Assembly: GCF_027912495.1 (NCBI RefSeq)
Contig: NZ_CP115463.1
Coordinates: 124,001-188,000 of the forward strand
DNA from: Caulobacter sp. NIBR1757
GTDB taxonomy: Bacteria; Pseudomonadota; Alphaproteobacteria; Caulobacterales; Caulobacteraceae
Length of the DNA: 64,000 bases
Reading direction: 5' to 3'
In this document: positions 53,902 through 63,604 of the stretch, piece by piece
Numbering within the stretch: position 1 is the first letter of the stretch
How the letters are laid out: the number at the start of each line of letters is the position of its first letter
The notes under the pieces: generated by a model
The model's input: the letters and a program-made list of their open reading frames with translations, nothing else
Told to the model about the DNA's origin: nothing
Databases searched by the model: none
Made by a program: the position numbers and the translations under genes

Positions 53902-56562
53902 GTGACAGGATCCAGCAGGTTTACGAAATCCATCGCGCTTGGCGGCGCATCGCTGCTCGCCATCATGCTTCTGGCGGCGGCGGCGCCCGCCCTGGCCCAG
54001 GCGCCGGCGGCGCCGGACGGCGAGAGCCCGGACAGCGGGGCCGACGTCGAGGAAATCATCGTCACCGGGACCAGCATCCGGGGTGTTCCGCCGACGGGAT
54101 CGAACCTCATCAGCGTGACGCGCGACGACATCGAAATGCTCGGCGGCGCCAATACGCCGGACCTCACCTCGACCATTCCGCAGCTCAGCAGCTTCAACAC
54201 CGCGCCGACGACCAGCGCCGGCACCGGGCCTGGCCTCGGCTCCTTCGCGCCGGCCCTGCGGGGCCTGCCGGCCAACGCCACCCTGCCGCTGATGAACGGC
54301 CACCGGCTGGTCAGCGCCGCGGTGCAGGTGACCAACCCCGACTACCCGCTGATCCCCAACCTGGCGGTCGAGCGGATCGAGGTGGTCGCCGACGGCGCCT
54401 CGTCGATCTACGGCTCGGACGCGGTGGCCGGGGTGGTGAACTTCATCACCCGGCGCAAGGTCGAGGGCGTCGAGGTCTCGGCCAGCTATGGCGCGGGCGA
54501 GGACTATTCCGCCGGCCACGTCTCGGGTCTCGTCGGCGAGGACTGGGGCTCGGGCTCCATCCTGGCGGCCTATCAGTACACCGAGAACAGCAACCTGCTG
54601 GCCGGCGACCGCGACTATCGCATCACCGATTTCAGGCCCTATGGCGGGATCGATTCCCGCTCGGTGGCCTGTCCGTCGCCGACCGTCTATCCCAACCCGA
54701 CCTACACCGCCCCCTACCAGGCGCCGACCTTCACGGCCGGGGCCAACCGCTGCGACAGCGGGGCGCTCAACGACCTGCTGCCAAGCTCGGCCATCCACGC
54801 CCTGTTCGTGTCGGGCCGGCAGGAGCTGGGCGACAGGACCACCCTCTGGGCCGATGTCCTGTATTCGGACCGCCATGACGAGTACCAGGTCGCCGCGCCG
54901 GCGCTGTCGGTCGGCATGCTGTCGCCGGTGTTCGGCGGCAACCCCTTCTTCAAGGGGCCTCCGGGCGCCTTCTACGAGCTCATCTCGTTCCGCGCCGACA
55001 ACCTGATCGGGTCGGACCATCTGACGAACACCAACGACAAGTCGGCCGTCAATTCGTCCTTCGGCATCGACGTCAAGCTGCCCCGGGAGCTGAACCTCAG
55101 CGTCTACGGCACGGTCGACTGGGCCATGAACGACAGCTACGTGCCGGGGCTCAGCCAGGCGGCGCTGGACGCCGCGGCGGCGGGCACCACGACGGCGACG
55201 GCGCTGGATCCGTTCGGCACCGGCACCGCTCCGGCGGTGGTCGCGGCCATCCTCGACTATCCCACCCATGCCAGCGAGGAGCAGCGGGTCAATGTCGCCG
55301 CGGCGAAGCTGGACGGGCCGCTGTTCGACCTGCCGGGCGGGCCGCTGAAGTTCGCCGTGGGGGCCGAGTACCGGTTCGAGTCCTTCGAGCAGCGCGGCTA
55401 CATCGGCACGCCGGCCAACGATATCCCGGAGAACATGGACCGCACCGTTCTGTCGCTCTACGGCGAGGTCTTCGTCCCCATCGTCGGCCCGGGCAACACC
55501 CTGCCGATGGTCAAGGGGCTCGCGCTGTCGCTGTCCGGCCGGTACGACGACTACAGCGACTTCGGGACCACCACCAACCCCAAGGTCGGCGTCTACTGGC
55601 AGCTGGTCGACGGTCTGTCCGTGCGCGGCTCCTACGGCACCTCGTTCCGGGCCCCGGGCTTGCGCCAGATCGGCGCGACCGTCGGCGCCTACTATCTGAG
55701 CGCCCCCAACTCGGCCACCTACGCCAACGACCCGACGCGGGGCGCGGCCCAGGTCGAGACCATCTACCTGCTGGGCGGCAACACGAACCTGCAGCCGGAA
55801 GAGGCCACGACCTGGTCGGCCGGCATCGACGTCAATCCGACCTTCCTGCCGAACCTGCGGGCCAGCCTGACCTACTACAAGCTCGAATACACCGACGTGA
55901 TCGGCACGCCGTCGGTGCCCTATGTGTTCCAGGACCCGACCTTCGACTCGATCGTCTATCGCGGCAATCCGGCAAGCCCGGCCTTCCAGGACCTGCTGGC
56001 GATCGCCACGCCGGTGAACCTGCCGGCCAGCTTCGGCACGGACGCCAACCTGCTCGACCTGCGCAACAACAACTTCGGCGTCCGCGAGACCGACGGCCTG
56101 GACTTCGACGTCAACTACTACTGGACGACCGGCTTCGGCTCGGTGTTCGCCGACCTGGCGGGGAACTACATCCTCAACTTCGACACCCGGATTTCGCCGG
56201 CCTCGCCGGTCACCAACAGCCTGGACCTCGGCCTGGCGCGCTGGACGGCGCGGGCGACGCTGGCCGCCCAGGCCGGTCCGGTGTCGCTGGCGGGTTTCGT
56301 CAACTATCGGGACGGGGTGAAGAGCCTCTACACGACGCCGACCGGGGTGAGTTCCTACCGGGCTGACTCCTACGTCACGGTCGATCTGCGGGCGTCCTGG
56401 ACGCTGCCCGACACCGGCTGGACCAGGGGCGCCGTGGTGGCCGTGCAGGTCAACGACCTGTTCGACGCCGACCCGCCGTTCTTCCCGGCGACCGACGGCG
56501 TCGGCGGCTCCTACAACCCGATCGGCCGCTTCATCGGCCTCAACCTGCGCAAGACCTTCTGA
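53902..56562 (+). CDS. TonB-dependent outer membrane receptor
   Basis: 886 residues from a GTG (GGGGAGGA upstream). Signal peptide ~1-33 (ending PALAQAP), TonB-box-like VEEIIVTG at ~49-56, plug domain (SLISVTRDDIEMLGG..., VEVVADGASSIYGSDAVAGVVNFITRR), then a 22-strand barrel ending LNLRKTF. It imports a substrate across the outer membrane using TonB energy. Alphaproteobacterial receptors of this shape often bring in sugars, aromatics or other non-iron substrates; substrate inferred from downstream enzymes. Confidence 0.95.
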   Translation: MTGSSRFTKSIALGGASLLAIMLLAAAAPALAQAPAAPDGESPDSGADVEEIIVTGTSIRGVPPTGSNLISVTRDDIEMLGGANTPDLTSTIPQLSSFNTAPTTSAGTGPGLGSFAPALRGLPANATLPLMNGHRLVSAAVQVTNPDYPLIPNLAVERIEVVADGASSIYGSDAVAGVVNFITRRKVEGVEVSASYGAGEDYSAGHVSGLVGEDWGSGSILAAYQYTENSNLLAGDRDYRITDFRPYGGIDSRSVACPSPTVYPNPTYTAPYQAPTFTAGANRCDSGALNDLLPSSAIHALFVSGRQELGDRTTLWADVLYSDRHDEYQVAAPALSVGMLSPVFGGNPFFKGPPGAFYELISFRADNLIGSDHLTNTNDKSAVNSSFGIDVKLPRELNLSVYGTVDWAMNDSYVPGLSQAALDAAAAGTTTATALDPFGTGTAPAVVAAILDYPTHASEEQRVNVAAAKLDGPLFDLPGGPLKFAVGAEYRFESFEQRGYIGTPANDIPENMDRTVLSLYGEVFVPIVGPGNTLPMVKGLALSLSGRYDDYSDFGTTTNPKVGVYWQLVDGLSVRGSYGTSFRAPGLRQIGATVGAYYLSAPNSATYANDPTRGAAQVETIYLLGGNTNLQPEEATTWSAGIDVNPTFLPNLRASLTYYKLEYTDVIGTPSVPYVFQDPTFDSIVYRGNPASPAFQDLLAIATPVNLPASFGTDANLLDLRNNNFGVRETDGLDFDVNYYWTTGFGSVFADLAGNYILNFDTRISPASPVTNSLDLGLARWTARATLAAQAGPVSLAGFVNYRDGVKSLYTTPTGVSSYRADSYVTVDLRASWTLPDTGWTRGAVVAVQVNDLFDADPPFFPATDGVGGSYNPIGRFIGLNLRKTF

Positions 56563-56663
56563 TCCGGACCCCGGCGGGCGCAGGCCGTTCCTCGCCGGGG
56601 CTCCCGCCACAGGCTTGCCGCGCCACCACTGCCCCAGCACCGCCAAGGAAGAGACCGTCGAAG

Positions 56664-58706
56664 GTGACCCTCACGAGCGTACCAGACACCCCGGCGCCGA
56701 CATTGGCGGCCGGGTCCCCGGTTCCCCAGATGCGGCTCTACCGGGATTGGCTGGAGCGGGAACGCGGGCTTGGCTTCGCCGACTATGCCGGGCTGTGGAC
56801 CTGGTCGACGACGGACCTGGACGGGTTCTGGCGCAGCATCTGGGACTATCATCAGCTGGCCTCGCCGACGCCGTTCGCCAGCGTCCTGCGGGGCGGGGCC
56901 ATGCCGGGCGCCACCTGGTTCGACGGGGCCAGCGTCAACTATGCCAGGCAGGTGTTCCGCCATGTCGAGGCGGCCGAGGCCCTGGGCCTGCCGGCGATTG
57001 TCGCCGAGGATGAGCAGGGCGGGGTGACGGAGATCGGCTGGGCGGAGCTTCGGCGGCGAAGCGCCTCCCTGGCCCTGACCCTGCGCGACAGCGGCGTTGC
57101 GCGAGGCGACCGTGTGGCCGCCTACCTGCCCAACATCCCCGAGGCGGTGATCGGCCTGCTGGCCTGCGCCAGCCTGGGGGCCATCTGGACCATCTGCTCG
57201 CCCGACATGGGCACGCCGGCGGTGCTCGACCGCTTTCGCCAGGTCGCTCCGAAGGCCCTGATCGCCGTCGACGGCGTCCGCTACGCGGGCAAGGCGATGG
57301 ATCGCAGCGCCGCCGTGGCGGAGATCCGGGAGGCGCTGCCGAGCATCGAGGCCCTGCTGGTCGTGGAAAGCGGGTTCGGGCAGTCCAGCATCGCCGGCGC
57401 CCAGAGTTTCGCCGCCGCTGCCGCGCGCGCCGACGCGGCGGTGGTTGACTTCGAGCCCGAGTGGCTGCCCTTCGACCACCCGCTGTGGATCCTCTATTCG
57501 AGCGGCACGACCGGCCTGCCCAAGGCAATCGTTCATGGCCATGGCGGCGTCATCCTCGCCGCCTGCGCCGGCCACCTGCAGCTGGACATCGGGCCCAGTT
57601 ACGCCGCCAACACCCTGGGCGAGCGGTTCCACTGGTACAGCGCGACCGGTTGGGTGATGTGGAATCTTCAGGTCGGGGCCCTGCTCGGCGGGACCACCCT
57701 CTGCCTGTTCGACGGCGCGCCGAGCGGTCGCAAGGGCCAGCCGGACTGGCTGACGCTGTGGTCTTTCGCGGCCCGGCACGGGGTCACCTGGTTCGGGGCG
57801 GGGGCGGCTTTCTTCGCCAGCTGCCGCAAGGCGGCGATCGACATCGGCGAGGCGGGGGACACCGGCGCCATCCGGGCGCTCGGCAGCACGGGCTCGCCCC
57901 TGCCGGCCGAGGTCCAGCAGTGGGGCACGGACCAGTTCGCCGCCCTCGGCCGCCCCGACATCTGGTGGTGCAACATCAGCGGCGGCACCGATGTGGCGGC
58001 GGCCTTCCTGGCCGGTAACCGGGAGCTGCCGGACACCCCCGGCAAGCTGCAGTGCCGGCACCTGGGGGCCGCCATCGAGGCCTGGAACGATGACGGCCAG
58101 CCGGTCATCGGCCAGGTCGGCGAGCTCGTCTGCACCCGGCCCTTCCCCAGCATGCCGCTCAAATTCTGGGGCGACGAGGACGGCAGCCGCTATCGCGCCT
58201 CCTACTTCAGCGAATGGCCGGGCGTCTGGCGACATGGCGACTGGCTGCGGGTCGACGCCGACGGCAGCTGCACCATCACCGGCCGAAGCGACGCGACCAT
58301 CAACCGGCATGGCCTGCGCATGGGCACGGCCGACCTCTATGCCGCCGTGGAAGACCTGCCCGGGGTGGCCGACACCCTGGTCATCGACCTCGAGGATGGA
58401 CGGGGGGGCAGCAAGCTTCTGATGTTCGTGACGCCGAGCGCCGGACGCACCCTGGACGCGGCGCTGGAGGCCGCGATGGCGTCGGCCATCCGGCGCTCGC
58501 TGTCACCCCGGTTCATCCCGGACCTGTTCATCGCGGCGCCCGGCATTCCGCGCACCCTGTCCGGCAAGAAGCAGGAGCTGCCGATCAAGCGCCTCTTCCA
58601 GGGTTGGCCGATCGCCAAGGTCATCAACCCCGACGCCATCGCCAACCCGGAGATCATCCCATGGTACCAGCATCAGGCGACCGCCTGGCGGGAGCGCGCG
58701 GCATGA
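56664..58706 (+). CDS. Acetoacetyl-CoA synthetase-type acyl-CoA ligase
   Basis: 680 residues from a GTG. The N-terminus (DLDGFWRSIWDYHQL, AMPGATWFDGASVNYARQVFRH) and length fit the acetoacetate--CoA ligase group of AMP-forming ligases. ATP motif SSGTTGLPK at 279-287, then KAIVHGHGG, and C-terminal PRTLSGKKQELPIKRLF with the catalytic Lys. It activates acetoacetate or a related short (hydroxy)acid. The stop overlaps the ATG of the next gene. Confidence 0.88.
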   Translation: MTLTSVPDTPAPTLAAGSPVPQMRLYRDWLERERGLGFADYAGLWTWSTTDLDGFWRSIWDYHQLASPTPFASVLRGGAMPGATWFDGASVNYARQVFRHVEAAEALGLPAIVAEDEQGGVTEIGWAELRRRSASLALTLRDSGVARGDRVAAYLPNIPEAVIGLLACASLGAIWTICSPDMGTPAVLDRFRQVAPKALIAVDGVRYAGKAMDRSAAVAEIREALPSIEALLVVESGFGQSSIAGAQSFAAAAARADAAVVDFEPEWLPFDHPLWILYSSGTTGLPKAIVHGHGGVILAACAGHLQLDIGPSYAANTLGERFHWYSATGWVMWNLQVGALLGGTTLCLFDGAPSGRKGQPDWLTLWSFAARHGVTWFGAGAAFFASCRKAAIDIGEAGDTGAIRALGSTGSPLPAEVQQWGTDQFAALGRPDIWWCNISGGTDVAAAFLAGNRELPDTPGKLQCRHLGAAIEAWNDDGQPVIGQVGELVCTRPFPSMPLKFWGDEDGSRYRASYFSEWPGVWRHGDWLRVDADGSCTITGRSDATINRHGLRMGTADLYAAVEDLPGVADTLVIDLEDGRGGSKLLMFVTPSAGRTLDAALEAAMASAIRRSLSPRFIPDLFIAAPGIPRTLSGKKQELPIKRLFQGWPIAKVINPDAIANPEIIPWYQHQATAWRERAA

Positions 58707-59581
58707 CGCGGGTGGGTGTCGTCGGCGCCGGCCTGATGGGGGCCGAGATCGCGCTTGTGTTCGCCCTGGGCGGGCTCGAGGTGGTCATGACCGACCTCAA
58801 CGACGACGCGTTGCAGCGGGCGATGACCCGGCTCGCGGCGCTGCTGGACAAGGGCGCCGCGCGGGGACTGTACACGGCGGACCAGGGCCGGGACGCCCTG
58901 GCCCGCATCCGGCCGTCCGCAAACCTGTCGGATCTCGCCGACCGCGAGCTGGTCAGCGAGGCGGTGTTCGAGTCGCTGGAGGCCAAGCAGGCGGTGTTGC
59001 GGTCGCTGGATGGGATCTGCCGCCCGGACTGCGTGCTGGCGTCCAACACCTCGACCCTGCCGATCTCGACCCTGGGCGCGGCGCTTGCGCCCGCCCGCCG
59101 CGGCGTCTTCCTCGGCACGCACTACTTTTCGCCCGCCTCGCGCATGCAGCTGGTCGAGGTCATTCCCGGCTTCGACACCGATCCCGGCGTCGTCACGCGG
59201 ATCGGCGAGCTGTTGCGGTCGGTCGGCAAGGCGCCGGTGGTGGTCAAGGACGTCGCCGGCTTCGCGGTCAACCGCCTGCTGCACGCCATGCTGATCGAGG
59301 CGGTCAAGCTGGTCGAGGAGGGGGTGGCGAGCCCGGAGGACATCGATGCGGCCTGCCGGCTGGGGCTCGGGCATCCGATCGGTCCGTTCGCGCTGATGGA
59401 CGCGGTGACGTCCGATCTTTGCCTGCAGGTCCAGGACATCCTGCACGACGCCTACGGCGAACGCTTCCGGCCGCCGGCCCTGCTCAAGCAGAGGGTCGCC
59501 GCCGGATACGGCGGCGGCCGCGGCCGGCCGGGCTGGACCGGCGGCAAACGCGAACCTTCAAACGGGGACTCCCAGGCATGA
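58703..59581 (+). CDS. 3-hydroxyacyl-CoA dehydrogenase family protein
   Basis: 292 residues. Rossmann motif GVVGAGLMGAEIA at 5-17, NTSTLPIS, the catalytic His in GTHYFSPASRMQLVEVI, and the C-terminal helical domain VNRLLHAMLIEAVKLVEEGVAS...GHPIGPFALMD. It oxidises 3-hydroxyacyl-CoA to 3-ketoacyl-CoA with NAD+. Coupled to the ligase upstream (ATGA) and to the transporter downstream (ATGA). Confidence 0.92.
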   Translation: MTRVGVVGAGLMGAEIALVFALGGLEVVMTDLNDDALQRAMTRLAALLDKGAARGLYTADQGRDALARIRPSANLSDLADRELVSEAVFESLEAKQAVLRSLDGICRPDCVLASNTSTLPISTLGAALAPARRGVFLGTHYFSPASRMQLVEVIPGFDTDPGVVTRIGELLRSVGKAPVVVKDVAGFAVNRLLHAMLIEAVKLVEEGVASPEDIDAACRLGLGHPIGPFALMDAVTSDLCLQVQDILHDAYGERFRPPALLKQRVAAGYGGGRGRPGWTGGKREPSNGDSQA

Positions 59582-60882
59582 CCGACGCGACACCCGGCAC
59601 GGGCGGGCAGGTTCCCGTCAACAGGGGGCTGGTGCTCGGCCTGTTGTCCTCCGTCTATGTGCTCAACTTCCTGGACCGCCAGCTGGTCTCCATCCTGGCC
59701 AAGCCGATCCAGGACGCCCTGCAGATCACCGACGGCCAGCTTGGCCGGATCACCGGCTTCTATTTCGCGCTCTTCTACTGCTTCATCGCCATTCCGGTCG
59801 GCTGGCTGGCCGACCGCACGAACCGTGTGAAGGTGTTGTCGATCGCCTGTGGCCTGTGGAGCGCCGCGACCGCCGCCTGCGGCATGGCGGGCGGCTATGG
59901 CCAGCTGGTCGTCGCGCGCATGGCGGTCGGGGTCGGCGAGGCCGGAGGCGTTCCGCCATCCTACGCCATCATCTCGGACTATTTCCCGCGCGAGAAGCGG
60001 GCCTCCGCCCTGGCCATCTTCAATCTGGGACCGCCGCTCGGTTCGGCCCTCGGCGTCGCGTTCGGCGCCTCCCTGGCGGCCGCCTTCGACTGGCGACTGC
60101 CCTTCTATGTCATCGGCGGGATCGGCGTGGTCACCGCCGTCGTGGTCTGGTTCCTGGCGCCTGAACCCCGGCGTGGCGCGCACGATGCGTCGCCGACGGC
60201 GCCGCCGGCCGAGGTGGCGACCGAACGGTTCTTCTCCGTCATCGCCCGGTTCTTCTCCAACCCGCTGTTGCTGCTGGCCGCGATCGCCAGCGGCGCGGCC
60301 AACTTCATCACCTACGGGCTCAGCAATTTCGCCACCCTGTTTCTGATGCGGGAGAAGGGCATGGCGCTGGGCGAGGTGGCCATCTGGTACGCCCTGGTCG
60401 TCGCCATCGGCATGGGCGGCGGCATCTTTGTTTCCGGCCGGCTGATCGACCGCTTCGCGGCCAGGAGCAAGACGGCCTACGCCGTCCTTCCGGCGATCTC
60501 CCTGCTGCTGGCCCTGCCCTTCTTCCTCGGCTTCGTCTGGGCCCCGCGCTGGGAGCTGGCGCTGGTCTTCCTGATGGCGCCGATGTTCCTCAACTCCTTC
60601 TTCCTGACCGCCACCGTGACCTTCGTGCAGAGCGAGGTCCGCCCCGACCAGCGGGTCATCTCCGGGGCCCTGCTGCTGCTGGTCATGAACTTCATCGGAC
60701 TGGGCCTTGGGCCGACGTTTGTCGGCATGGTCAGCGACCTCTTCGCGGCCAACGGCGGCGCCCACGCCCTGCAGTCGGCCTTCTATGCGCTCTCGCCGAT
60801 GTATCTGATCGCGGCCGTGCTGTTCCTCGGCCTGGCGCGCCTGATCAGACGATCCACCGTTTCGATGGGAGACCCCGCGTGA
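59578..60882 (+). CDS. MFS transporter (spinster-like)
   Basis: 434 residues, 12 predicted membrane helices. The MFS motif in loop 2-3 is GWLADRTNRVKVL, and ARMAVGVGEAGGVPPSYAIISDYFPREKRASALAIFN is typical of the spinster-like branch common in alphaproteobacteria. It probably imports the hydrolysed product. ATG 59578 overlaps the dehydrogenase stop; its own stop overlaps the esterase start. Confidence 0.92.
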   Translation: MTDATPGTGGQVPVNRGLVLGLLSSVYVLNFLDRQLVSILAKPIQDALQITDGQLGRITGFYFALFYCFIAIPVGWLADRTNRVKVLSIACGLWSAATAACGMAGGYGQLVVARMAVGVGEAGGVPPSYAIISDYFPREKRASALAIFNLGPPLGSALGVAFGASLAAAFDWRLPFYVIGGIGVVTAVVVWFLAPEPRRGAHDASPTAPPAEVATERFFSVIARFFSNPLLLLAAIASGAANFITYGLSNFATLFLMREKGMALGEVAIWYALVVAIGMGGGIFVSGRLIDRFAARSKTAYAVLPAISLLLALPFFLGFVWAPRWELALVFLMAPMFLNSFFLTATVTFVQSEVRPDQRVISGALLLLVMNFIGLGLGPTFVGMVSDLFAANGGAHALQSAFYALSPMYLIAAVLFLGLARLIRRSTVSMGDPA

Positions 60883-62555
60883 TGACCTTCCCGCGCCACG
60901 TCCTTCGCGCCCTGATCGGCGGTTGCGCCCTGCTCTGGGGCCTTTCGAGCCTGCCGGCCCAAGCCGCCCCGCCGGTCGTGGACATGCCCGCCGGCGTCGT
61001 CAGCGGTGTGCGGGAGGGCGATGCGACCGTGTTCCGCGCCATCCCCTACGCCCTGCCCCCGGTCGGCGAGCGTCGGTGGCGACCGCCGGCGCCGATGCCC
61101 CGCTGGAGCGGCGTCCGCCCAGCCGGGACGATGGGCGTCGCCTGCATGCAGCCGGCGATGGCGACGGGGCCCTACGACCGGGGCCGTCAGGCCATGAGCG
61201 AGGACTGCCTGACGCTCGACATCACCGCTCCGGCCGGCGCCCGCAAGGCGCCGGTGATGGTGTGGATCCACGGCGGCACGCTGATCTGGGGCACGGCGCA
61301 TTCGCGCATGTACGACGGTCAGGCCTTCGCCAAACGCGGCGTCATCCTGGTGTCCATAAACTACCGCCTCGGCGTGCTGGGCTATCTGGCCCATCCCGAG
61401 CTCAGCGCGGAGTCCGCCGACAAGGTGTCGGGAAACTACGGCCTGATGGACCAGGTGGCGGCGCTGAAATGGGTGCGCGAGAACATCGCCGCCTTCGGCG
61501 GGGATGCGAACAACGTCACCATCTTCGGCGAGTCCGCCGGCGCGCTGAGCGTCGAATACCTGCTCACCTCGCCCCTCGCGCGCGGCGTCTTCGACCGGGC
61601 CATCCTGCAGAGCGGCTACCTCTTCACCATGCCGGAACTGCGCAGCGGCCGGTACGAGGAGTTTTCGGCCGAGGCGATCGGCTCCTGGCTCGGCGCGACC
61701 CTGGGCGCGCCCGGCATCGGGGATCTGCGCGCCATGGAGGCGCGACAGCTTGTCGATGGAGCCGCCAAGGCGGGCTATGCGCCGTTCGGCACGATCGACG
61801 GCAAGATCCTGCCGCGCCAGATCGTCGAGACCTTCGATCGCGGCGAGCAGGCGCCGGTCCCCCTGCTGGCCGGCTTCAACAGCGGCGAGGTGCGCAGCCT
61901 CCGCTTCCTTCTGCCGCCGCTCGCCGCCAGCCGGAACGCCTATGTCGCCGACATCAAGGCCCGCTATGGCGATCTGGCCGAGACCTATCTGCGGCTCTAT
62001 CCGCCGACCGATCCGGAGCAGACACGGCTGGCCGCGTCACGCGACGTCGTCTTCGGCTGGGCCGCCGAGCGGCTGGTTCGAAAGCAGGCCGCCGTCGGCC
62101 AGCCCGCCTACCTGTACTATTTCGACCATGACTATCCGGCCGCGGCGGCCGCCGACATGAGGGCCTTCCATGCCGGCGAAGTTCCGTTCGTCTTCGGAAC
62201 CTTCGGCGGCGTTCCGGCCGGGTGGCCAGCCATTCCGGACACCGCCGAGCATCGACTGATCTCCGACGCGATGCTGGACTACTGGACGAGCTTCGCCCGC
62301 AACGGCCGGCCGGTCGCCGAGAACGGTCCGGACTGGGAGGCGTTCGGGACGAACCGGGCCTATGTCACCTTCGGCAAGGCGCCGGTGCTGTCGCGGCAAT
62401 TCATGCCCGGCATGTACGAACTGCACGAGCAGGTCATGTGCCGGCGCCGCCAGGGTGGGCAATCCTGGAACTGGCGCTCGGGCAGCCTCGCGCCGGTGCT
62501 GCCCCCATCATCGGCGGCCTGCATGGCGCCGTACCCGGCGCCCGCCGTGAATTGA
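60882..62555 (+). CDS. Type-B carboxylesterase, exported
   Basis: 557 residues from ATG 60882 (GTG 60879 possible). Signal peptide (~1-28, ending PAQAAPP). Carboxylesterase signatures: SEDCLTLDI, oxyanion HGG in WIHGGTL, nucleophile Ser218 in FGESAGALS, and the His in FHAGEVPFVFG. It hydrolyses an ester in the periplasm. As the last gene of the operon it may generate the acid that the transporter and ligase then use. Confidence 0.93.
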   Translation: MTFPRHVLRALIGGCALLWGLSSLPAQAAPPVVDMPAGVVSGVREGDATVFRAIPYALPPVGERRWRPPAPMPRWSGVRPAGTMGVACMQPAMATGPYDRGRQAMSEDCLTLDITAPAGARKAPVMVWIHGGTLIWGTAHSRMYDGQAFAKRGVILVSINYRLGVLGYLAHPELSAESADKVSGNYGLMDQVAALKWVRENIAAFGGDANNVTIFGESAGALSVEYLLTSPLARGVFDRAILQSGYLFTMPELRSGRYEEFSAEAIGSWLGATLGAPGIGDLRAMEARQLVDGAAKAGYAPFGTIDGKILPRQIVETFDRGEQAPVPLLAGFNSGEVRSLRFLLPPLAASRNAYVADIKARYGDLAETYLRLYPPTDPEQTRLAASRDVVFGWAAERLVRKQAAVGQPAYLYYFDHDYPAAAAADMRAFHAGEVPFVFGTFGGVPAGWPAIPDTAEHRLISDAMLDYWTSFARNGRPVAENGPDWEAFGTNRAYVTFGKAPVLSRQFMPGMYELHEQVMCRRRQGGQSWNWRSGSLAPVLPPSSAACMAPYPAPAVN

Positions 62556-62577
62556 CAGGGTCGACGGGCCGCGGACG

Positions 62578-63531
62578 CTAGTCGTGCAGCACGATGGCGT
62601 CGCCGCCCTCCAGCCGCACCGCGTCGCCCAGCTCGCGCCCCAGGGCCCGGGCCGCCGCCTCGGCGCCGTCCTCCGGCAGCATGATGCCGCCTTCCTTGCG
62701 GAAGCGCCGGGTGCCGTCTGGCGTCAGGGCCTCGACGATCAGGGTCAGGTGGCCTTCGTTGAGCAGGGCATGCGCCCCGATCGCCGTGCGGCAGCTGCCT
62801 TCGAGGGCGGCCAGGGCGCCGCGTTCGGCGGCGACGGTGATGACGGTGTCGAGGTCGCAGACGGCGGCCAGCCAGTCGGCGTGGATGTCGGCCTCGCGGG
62901 TCTGGATGGCCAGGGCGCCTTGGCCGGGGGCCGGCGGGTTGGCGACGGGGTCGAGGAAGCTCTTGACCACACTGCCCAGGCCGAGGCGGTTGAGACCGGA
63001 GGCGGCCAGCAGGATGGCGTCGGCCTCGCCCTGGGCCAGCTTGGCCAGGCGGGTGTCGACGTTGCCGCGCAGCATGATGATCTCGAGGTCCGGCCGGGCG
63101 GCCAGGCACTGGGCGGCGCGGCGCAGGGAGGCGGTGCCGAGGCGGGCGCCGTGCGGCAGGTCTTCCAGCGTTTCCCACTGTTCGCTGATGAAGGCGTCGC
63201 GGGGATCCTCACGCTCGGGGATGGCGGCGATGGCCAGGCCCGGCGGCATCTCGGCCGGGACGTCCTTCATCGAGTGGACGGCGGCGTCGATGCGGCCGTC
63301 GAGCAGGGCCTCCTCGATCTCCTTGGTGAACAGGGCCTTGCCGCCGACCTCAAGCAGGCGGCGGTCCTGGATGCGGTCTCCGGTGGTGGTGATCCGCACC
63401 AGGGGGGCGATCTCGTCGGCCCGGTCGGGGGCGCCGAGGGCGGTGGCGATGCGCAGCTGCATCATGCGGGACTGGGCCAGCGCCAGCTTGGAGGCGCGGG
63501 TGCCGATCCGGACGACAGGTTGCGGCGACAT
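62578..63531 (-). CDS. hemC: Hydroxymethylbilane synthase (porphobilinogen deaminase)
   Basis: 317 residues from ATG 63531 (MSPQPVVRIGTRASKLAL). The dipyrromethane cofactor cysteine is Cys247 in LEGSCRTAIGAH; GKALFTKEIE and HSMKDVPAEMP are in place. It polymerises four porphobilinogens for HemD. hemD, the usual next gene, lies 13 kb away beyond the accessory segment. Divergent from tsaD. Confidence 0.97.
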   Translation of the reverse strand: MSPQPVVRIGTRASKLALAQSRMMQLRIATALGAPDRADEIAPLVRITTTGDRIQDRRLLEVGGKALFTKEIEEALLDGRIDAAVHSMKDVPAEMPPGLAIAAIPEREDPRDAFISEQWETLEDLPHGARLGTASLRRAAQCLAARPDLEIIMLRGNVDTRLAKLAQGEADAILLAASGLNRLGLGSVVKSFLDPVANPPAPGQGALAIQTREADIHADWLAAVCDLDTVITVAAERGALAALEGSCRTAIGAHALLNEGHLTLIVEALTPDGTRRFRKEGGIMLPEDGAEAAARALGRELGDAVRLEGGDAIVLHD

Positions 63532-63604
63532 GGCGGGAGGTCTACCTCGGGCGTTCAACAATGGACGGCTGCTACAGGAGCGGCCCGGGAACCGCAATTA
63601 AGTG

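Noticed and set aside
53866-56646. 926-codon minus-strand frame
   Set aside because: It is the antisense shadow of the TonB receptor; repetitive Arg/Gly/Val composition and no domain.
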